A program made the position numbers and the translations under genes. Shown piece after piece: positions 6,553 to 10,915 of a stretch of 10,915 bases of DNA. This DNA comes from an uncultured Eubacteriales bacterium (GTDB lineage Bacteria > Bacillota > Clostridia > Peptostreptococcales > Anaerovoracaceae). The stretch is from assembly GCA_910585135.1 (NCBI GenBank), contig CAJUEB010000044.1:1-10915 (forward strand), given 5' to 3'. How positions within the stretch are numbered: position 1 is the first letter of the stretch; each line of letters opens with the position of its first letter. The notes below the pieces were generated by a model. The model made no database searches and had not been told where the DNA came from. It saw only the letters and a program-made list of their open reading frames with translations.

Positions 6553-7489
6553 CGGCATGGGAAAGGATCTTTATGATCATTATCCACAGGCGAAGGAAAT
6601 CTTTGATATGGCAGGGCAGCAGGTAAAGGACTGGTGCTTTGAAGGCGATGCGGAAACGCTTAAGCAGACTCACGTGACCCAGCCGACGATCTATACGACG
6701 ACCATGGCGGCATATCAGGCGCTGATGGGGCAGATCGAGGAAAAGGGGCTGGCGGATCAGATGGAAATCACGGCCATGGCTGGCTTTAGCCTCGGGGAAT
6801 ATTCGGCTCTTACAGCGGCAGGCGCGATTGATGAGATCAGCAAGGGCATCGACATCGTTTCCAAGCGGGGAACGCTGATGCAGCAGGCAGGCCTTGACGC
6901 AGAAGGCAATCCAAAGGGCGGCATGGCAGCCGGAATGGGCGACCGGGAGGCCGTTTTGGAGGCAGTTTGCGAAGCCAGGGAAGACGGTATTTTGGAGGGC
7001 GTTAATTTTAACTCCCCGGTACAGACAGTGGTGGCAGGCGATAAGGCTGCATTGAAACGCTTTCGCAAAGCGGCGAAGGCGCGCGGGGTAAAAGCCATCC
7101 CGCTCGGCGTCAGCACGGCATTCCACAGCCCGATGATGGTACCGGCGGCGGAAAAGCTGAAAGGCATCCTGCTGGAGGCAGGTCTGAAAGCGCCGGAAAA
7201 GAAGGTCTATGCCAATGTGACGGCCGATGATATGATGAAGGATTTTGACGGCGGCGACGTTTGCGCTTATCTGGCGGATCTGCTGGCAAAGCAGGCGATG
7301 AGCCCCGTTTACTGGGAGGAAATCATCCGGAAATTTGAAGCGGACGGCGTGAAGGCACTCATCGAAGTTGGTCCGGGAAAGACGCTTTCGGGACTGACGA
7401 AAAAGACATGCCCGCAGATTGCGGCATATCATGTGGAAGACGTTGAAACGCTGCAGGAAACGATTGCGGCTTTGCAGGAAATGGCATAA
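6509..7489 (+). CDS. fabD: Malonyl-CoA:ACP transacylase (FabD)
   Basis: A 326-residue enzyme that moves malonyl from CoA to ACP, supplying extender units to FabH and FabF. The active-site serine is S94 in GFSLGEYSA and the paired histidine is H206 in STAFHSPMM. R120 (SKRG) matches the malonate-binding arginine of the family. The N-terminal FAGQGAQYSGMG and the C-terminal EVGPGKTLSGL are typical. It is about 15 residues longer than E. coli FabD, with extra residues around 126-137 (GLDAEGNPKGG) that are common in Firmicute homologues. The start is ATG 6509, inside the fabK 3' end, with AAGGAGG at 6490-6496. The 12-nt spacing is long but acceptable. An in-frame TTG at 6497 directly abuts the ribosome binding site and is unlikely. 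Confidence 0.96.
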   Translation: MKIGIVFAGQGAQYSGMGKDLYDHYPQAKEIFDMAGQQVKDWCFEGDAETLKQTHVTQPTIYTTTMAAYQALMGQIEEKGLADQMEITAMAGFSLGEYSALTAAGAIDEISKGIDIVSKRGTLMQQAGLDAEGNPKGGMAAGMGDREAVLEAVCEAREDGILEGVNFNSPVQTVVAGDKAALKRFRKAAKARGVKAIPLGVSTAFHSPMMVPAAEKLKGILLEAGLKAPEKKVYANVTADDMMKDFDGGDVCAYLADLLAKQAMSPVYWEEIIRKFEADGVKALIEVGPGKTLSGLTKKTCPQIAAYHVEDVETLQETIAALQEMA

Positions 7490-7544
7490 GCACGGATAAC
7501 ATGGCGGATAAGACAAGAAACGAAAATGAATGGAGAAAAATCAG

Positions 7545-8285
7545 ATGTTGAAGGATAAAAAAGCCGTGATTACAGGCGGGATCAGGGGCATTGGCAAGGC
7601 CATCGCAAAGCGTTTTTGTGAAAACGGGGCTGATGTGATCCTCTGTTACAGAAGCAATGATGCGGAAGCGGAGAAGACGGCAGAAGAACTGAAACAATAC
7701 GGAACGCAGGTGCATCTTCTCAAAGGCGATGTCGCAGACCCACAAACCGCTGTGAAAGCAGCGGCGATGGCAAAGGAGCTTTTCGGCAGGGTGGATATTC
7801 TCGTCAATAACGCGGGAATAACCAACGATAAGCTCATGGTACGAATGAGCGCGGAGGATTTTACAAAGGTTATAAATGCTAATCTGAACGGAGCGTTCTA
7901 TATGATGAAGGAATGCAGCAGCCTGATGATCAAAAAGAGGAGCGGCGTGATCATCAATATGGCATCCGTATCGGGACTGAAAGGAAATCCTGCGCAGGTC
8001 AATTACAGCGCATCTAAAGCCGGAATCGTAGGAATGAGCCTGTCGGCTGCCAAGGAGCTTGGCAGAAGAGGGATCAGGGTCAATGCGATCGCGCCTGGGT
8101 TCATCGAAACAGATATGACCTCAGTTTTGACTGACGAGCAAAAAGCGCAGGCAGCGGCAAATATCGCATTGGGAAGAACAGGAAAGCCGGAGGATGTCGC
8201 AAATGCTGCCCTGTTTTTAGCATCGGATTTGGGCGCTTATATCACGGGGCAGGTGCTTAGCGTTGACGGCGGCATCATAATGTAA
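7545..8285 (+). CDS. fabG: 3-oxoacyl-ACP reductase (FabG)
   Basis: A 246-residue short-chain dehydrogenase that reduces 3-ketoacyl-ACP with NADPH. It has the cofactor loop TGGIRGIG (10-17), NNAG (88-91), structural N112 and the catalytic residues S141, Y154 and K158 (YSASK), followed by APGFIETDM. In length it equals typical FabG (E. coli 244). The start at 7545 is preferred: GGAG (7532-7535) is 9 nt upstream and MLKDKKAVITGG aligns with family N-termini. The in-frame ATG at 7530 would add 5 residues and has only a weak A-rich leader. The first cofactor-loop residues read GGI in place of the more common GAS, a tolerated change. The gap from fabD is 55 nt and the gap to fabF is 12 nt, so it lies firmly inside the operon. 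Confidence 0.96.
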   Translation: MLKDKKAVITGGIRGIGKAIAKRFCENGADVILCYRSNDAEAEKTAEELKQYGTQVHLLKGDVADPQTAVKAAAMAKELFGRVDILVNNAGITNDKLMVRMSAEDFTKVINANLNGAFYMMKECSSLMIKKRSGVIINMASVSGLKGNPAQVNYSASKAGIVGMSLSAAKELGRRGIRVNAIAPGFIETDMTSVLTDEQKAQAAANIALGRTGKPEDVANAALFLASDLGAYITGQVLSVDGGIIM

Positions 8286-8297
8286 AAGGAGATTAGC

Positions 8298-9530
8298 ATG
8301 GAAAAAAGAGTAGTGATAACAGGCTTGGGCGTTGTCTCCCCGGTGGGAAACAACGTAGAAGCAATGTGGGATTCCATCAGTAATGGAAGGCACGGAATCG
8401 CAGAAATTACCTTGTTTGACCTGGAGAACCATAAGGTGAGAATGGGTGCGGAAGTTAAAAATTACGATTATGGCGATAAAAGGGCGGCAAAGCGGCTGGA
8501 CCGGGTGGCGCAGTTTGCACTGACGGCGGCAGCGGAAGCGATGAAGGATGCCGGTCTTGTCAGCGGCGAGAATATAGAGCCGGATCGATTTGGCGTGTAC
8601 TGCGGTACAGGAATCGGCGGCGTTATCACGCTAGAAAATGAAGTGGCCAAGTGTGTGAAACGAAATAATATGGCAAGGGCTTCTGCGATGATGATTCCGA
8701 TGGTGATGCCAAATGGAATTTCAGGCAATATTTCGATGGCGTTTCATGCGCAGGGTGCAAGCATGGGAATCGTCTCGGCGTGTGCGGCAGGAACGCATAA
8801 TATCGGTGAAGCTTACCGGAATGTGAAGCATGGGTATCACGATGTGATCCTGGCGGGTGCAGCGGAATCGGTCTTTTCCCCTGTATGCTTTTCGGGCTTT
8901 GCCAATATGACGGCTATGTCCACAAGAACCGACCCCGACAGGTGTTCCACGCCGTTTGACGCAGAGCGTGACGGTTTCATTCTGGGTGAGGGCGCAGGCC
9001 TTTTGGTTTTAGAGGAACTGGAACATGCAAAGGCCAGGGGCGCTAACATCTACGGTGAAATCACAGGGTATGGCGCTACCTCTGATGCGTATCATATTAC
9101 ATCGCCCGCACCGGACGGCGAGGGTGCAGCGAAGGCCATCAGGCTTGCACTTTCAGAAGCGAGCATCGCGGCAGGTGATGTTGATTACATCAATGCACAC
9201 GGGACGGGAACGCCGTACAACGATGCGTTTGAGACCATCGCGATCAAGAAGGTGTTCGGCGAAGATACAAAAGTGCCGGTAAGCTCGACCAAGAGCATGA
9301 CGGGGCATCTCCTGGGCGGCGCAGGCGGACTTGAGGCAGTGATCTGCACCAAAGCGATCATGGAAGGTTTCATCCCGCCGACGGTAGGACTGGAAAAGCC
9401 TGACCCTGAGCTGGGACTGGACTATGTTCCGAATGTAGGCAGAAAAGCCGACCTGCGTTATGTCATGTCAAATTCGCTGGGCTTCGGCGGCCATAATGGT
9501 ACGCTGGTCGTAAAGAAATTCGAAGAATAG
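8298..9530 (+). CDS. fabF: Beta-ketoacyl-ACP synthase II (FabF)
   Basis: A 410-residue elongating condensing enzyme that joins acyl-ACP with malonyl-ACP. The Cys-His-His site is complete: C162 in VSACAAGTHNIG, H301 in NAHGTGTPYND and H337 in SMTGHLLGGAGG, with the conserved lysine K332 (STKSM). The N-terminal RVVITGLGVVSPVG and the C-terminal NSLGFGGHNGTL are standard. Length is normal. The start is ATG 8298, with AAGGAG (8286-8291) 6 nt upstream. It follows fabG by 12 nt and precedes fabZ by 37 nt; in many related operons accB lies between fabF and fabZ, but the gap here is too short for it. It also carries out the temperature-responsive elongation role in other bacteria; nothing in the sequence speaks for or against that here. 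Confidence 0.97.
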   Translation: MEKRVVITGLGVVSPVGNNVEAMWDSISNGRHGIAEITLFDLENHKVRMGAEVKNYDYGDKRAAKRLDRVAQFALTAAAEAMKDAGLVSGENIEPDRFGVYCGTGIGGVITLENEVAKCVKRNNMARASAMMIPMVMPNGISGNISMAFHAQGASMGIVSACAAGTHNIGEAYRNVKHGYHDVILAGAAESVFSPVCFSGFANMTAMSTRTDPDRCSTPFDAERDGFILGEGAGLLVLEELEHAKARGANIYGEITGYGATSDAYHITSPAPDGEGAAKAIRLALSEASIAAGDVDYINAHGTGTPYNDAFETIAIKKVFGEDTKVPVSSTKSMTGHLLGGAGGLEAVICTKAIMEGFIPPTVGLEKPDPELGLDYVPNVGRKADLRYVMSNSLGFGGHNGTLVVKKFEE

Positions 9531-9567
9531 GCGGTCAAGGCCGTTGGTAGAGGAAAAGGAATAGCCA

Positions 9568-10011
9568 ATGTTATTGAATAAGGAACAGATAAAAGATATC
9601 ATCCCACACAGAGAGCCGTTTCTCCTGGTGGATCAGGTAGAGGAAATGGAAGCGGGCAAGTCCATCGTCGCCACGAAGTTTGTCACGGCAGATGAGTACT
9701 ATTTCCAGGGTCATTTCCCGGGCAATCCGATCATGCCGGGCGTGTTGCAGGTCGAATCGCTGGCGCAGGCAGGCGCGATCGCAGTGCTCAGTATGCCGGA
9801 ACACAAGGGAAAGCTGGCGGTATTCGGCGCAATTAAAAGCGCAAGATTTAAAAGGCAGGTCGTTCCGGGAGATACCTTGACGTTAAAGGTGAGCCTGGAC
9901 AGACTTAGAAGCAGCAGCGGAACGGGGCTTGCAGAAGCTTACGTCGGGGACGAACTCGCCTGCAAATGCGAAATCATGTTCGCCTTTAGCAAGGAGCAGC
10001 AGCTTGGATAA
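9568..10011 (+). CDS. fabZ: 3-hydroxyacyl-ACP dehydratase (FabZ)
   Basis: A 147-residue hot-dog-fold enzyme that removes water from 3-hydroxyacyl-ACP. The catalytic pair is H49 in GHFPGNPIMPGVLQVE and E63 of the same block; IPHREPFLLVDQV near the N-terminus is also a family hallmark. Length is normal. The start is ATG 9568, with AAGGA (9556-9560) 7 nt upstream. The stop (TAA, 10009-10011) overlaps the TTG start of the next gene by 8 nt, and the ribosome binding site of that gene (AAGGAG, 9991-9996) lies inside the fabZ coding region. The regulator should therefore be translated together with fabZ. No fabM or fabA gene is seen in the window, so how unsaturated fatty acids are made is not evident. 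Confidence 0.97.
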   Translation: MLLNKEQIKDIIPHREPFLLVDQVEEMEAGKSIVATKFVTADEYYFQGHFPGNPIMPGVLQVESLAQAGAIAVLSMPEHKGKLAVFGAIKSARFKRQVVPGDTLTLKVSLDRLRSSSGTGLAEAYVGDELACKCEIMFAFSKEQQLG

Positions 10012-10915
10012 AAACGTCAAGAAGATCAACGACATCCTGGGGAATCTCTTTCAGATGGTTTTGAAGCTGGAGGAGGAAGCCGTGAAGGAATCCACCTCCG
10101 CTGATCTGTCTATTACCGAGATTCATACGTTGGTGGCGGTGGGGACAGGACGCGCACGCACGATGACGCATGTAGCGAACCTTTTGGGCATCCGCGTCAG
10201 CACGCTTACAGCGGCCATCAACAAGCTGGTGAAAAAGGGTTATGTGAAACGGCGGCGGGACGATGAGGACCGGCGGATCGTCAAGATCCAGCTTACGGAG
10301 AAAGGCGTTTCGGCGGTCATGGCACATGAGGAATTTCACGAGGCGATGGTGAGCGAAGCCATTGCGGAAGTTCCTGCGACAGAGCTTGCACGGTTCATTT
10401 CTTCCCTTGATAATATCAATCAATTTTTGATGATGAGAAGCTCCATGGGATATCGGAGAAGCGGGGCGTTTGCATTGCATCCCTTAAAATTGGGCGTGCA
10501 TGCGCTGCCGGTTCCCATCGTATCGGCAGGCATGAGCATCGGCGTCGCGGGCAGCAGATTGGCGTCTGCCGTTGCCATTGAAGGCGGTTTGGGGCTGATC
10601 GGCACTTCTGCGATCGGATATAAGATGGAAGAATATCACAGCAATCAGCATGCGGCGAATTTGAAGGCCATCGAACAGGAAGTAAAAGCGGCGCTTGCGG
10701 CGGTGCAGAAGGCAGGCGGCAAAGGCCTCATCGGCGTAAGCATCATGTGGAACAGGCCATGGGCGCATCAATATGCGGAAATTGCTGCGAAGGCGGGCGC
10801 GCAGGTGATCGTGACCAGTGCGGGAATCCCTACCGATCTGCCGAAGTATTGCAGCAGCAAGAAAGTAGCGCTGATTCCGACGATTTCATCGAAGCGGGCG
10901 GCTTCGGCGATCATC
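10004..10915 (+). CDS. fabT: FabT-type MarR regulator fused in frame to an NMO/FabK-superfamily FMN domain (3'-truncated)
   Basis: 304 residues are seen; the frame is still open at the window end. Residues 1 to about 147 are a complete MarR winged-helix protein: an N-terminal dimer helix (KKINDILGNLFQMVLKLEEE), LSITEIHTL, the recognition region HVANLLGIRVSTLTAAINKL (56-75), the wing with the family signature DDEDRR (86-91), then FHEAMV and LDNINQFL. These match streptococcal FabT (ISIKEMHTI, FHKAMV, LTNLYQFL), a repressor of fatty-acid genes. From about residue 158 the chain becomes a flavin TIM-barrel of the nitronate-monooxygenase superfamily: PVPIVSAGMSIG, GGLGLIG, LIGVSIM, TSAGIPTDLP. The start is TTG 10004, with AAGGAG 7 nt upstream, overlapping fabZ. 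The FMN domain lacks a clear ribosome binding site of its own. The second domain's ligand or activity is unknown. A T5 run at 10424-10428 could hide an indel, so the fusion needs checking. Confidence 0.85.
   Translation, partial: MDKNVKKINDILGNLFQMVLKLEEEAVKESTSADLSITEIHTLVAVGTGRARTMTHVANLLGIRVSTLTAAINKLVKKGYVKRRRDDEDRRIVKIQLTEKGVSAVMAHEEFHEAMVSEAIAEVPATELARFISSLDNINQFLMMRSSMGYRRSGAFALHPLKLGVHALPVPIVSAGMSIGVAGSRLASAVAIEGGLGLIGTSAIGYKMEEYHSNQHAANLKAIEQEVKAALAAVQKAGGKGLIGVSIMWNRPWAHQYAEIAAKAGAQVIVTSAGIPTDLPKYCSSKKVALIPTISSKRAASAII
10386..10419 (+). promoter_or_regulatory. Possible internal promoter with FabT-box-like sequence at the domain junction
   Basis: TTGCAC (10386-10391), 17 bp, GATAAT (10409-10414) resembles a weak sigma-A promoter. 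TTGATAATATCAA (10407-10419) overlaps its -10, and TTTGATGAT (10426-10434) follows; together they echo the order TTTGATAATCAAA ... TTTGATGAT of the fabH operators. Possible starts for a separate FMN-domain protein are ATG 10430, 10433 or 10445. All of this lies in coding sequence and may be coincidence. Confidence 0.22.

Noticed and set aside
6488..7516. 342-codon open frame on the minus strand opposite fabD
   Set aside because: An antisense shadow of fabD, with the Arg/His/Cys-rich composition typical of a reversed GC-rich gene; fabD itself has all catalytic motifs.
1..10915. CRISPR arrays, tRNA or rRNA genes, insertion sequences, phage genes
   Set aside because: No regularly spaced repeats, cloverleaf or rRNA signatures, transposase motifs or terminal inverted repeats were seen on either strand.

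Overview
This window looks like a chromosomal segment of an anaerobic, low-to-mid-GC Firmicute, either a clostridial or Negativicutes-type lineage. The evidence is an OadB-type sodium-pump decarboxylase beta subunit, an FMN-type enoyl-ACP reductase (FabK) with no FabI in view, a FabT-type MarR regulator, strong AGGAGG-type ribosome binding sites, TTG starts and consensus sigma-A promoters. I cannot name the genus from sequence alone. Every convincing gene lies on the + strand.

Layout. (1) 2-1192 is the 3' part of tex (RNA-binding S1 protein), cut by the window start. (2) 1501-2658 is a stand-alone oadB-like gene with its own promoter and no alpha or gamma subunit beside it. (3) 2659-3428 is about 770 nt of AT-rich spacer. 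It holds a symmetrical terminator-like hairpin, short degenerate direct repeats and a second inverted repeat, but no credible gene. (4) 3429-4091 is a PpaX/Gph-like HAD phosphatase behind a near-perfect promoter (TTGAAA-N17-TATAAT). (5) 4092-4464 is a spacer ending in the promoter and tandem palindromic operators of the fatty-acid operon. (6) 4465-10915 is a compact type II fatty-acid synthesis operon: fabH, fabK, fabD, fabG, fabF, fabZ, then a FabT-type regulator.

The operon encodes initiation (FabH), malonyl loading (FabD), elongation condensation (FabF), ketoreduction (FabG), dehydration (FabZ) and enoyl reduction (FabK). The acpP gene often found between fabH and fabK, and the accB often found between fabF and fabZ, are absent. 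The acc genes are not seen, although they could follow the window.

The most unusual feature is the last gene. A FabT-like MarR domain (residues 1 to about 147) reads without a stop into a nitronate-monooxygenase/FabK-superfamily FMN TIM-barrel domain, which is still open at the window edge. The fabH promoter carries a perfect TTTGAT-A-ATCAAA palindrome matching the known FabT box, plus a second near-copy 16 bp downstream. The fused protein is therefore the obvious candidate to bind there. The domain junction contains a T5 run in which loss of one T would restore a stop overlapping an ATG (TGATG). The fusion could therefore be real, a recent indel, or a sequence error, and this is the main point to verify.
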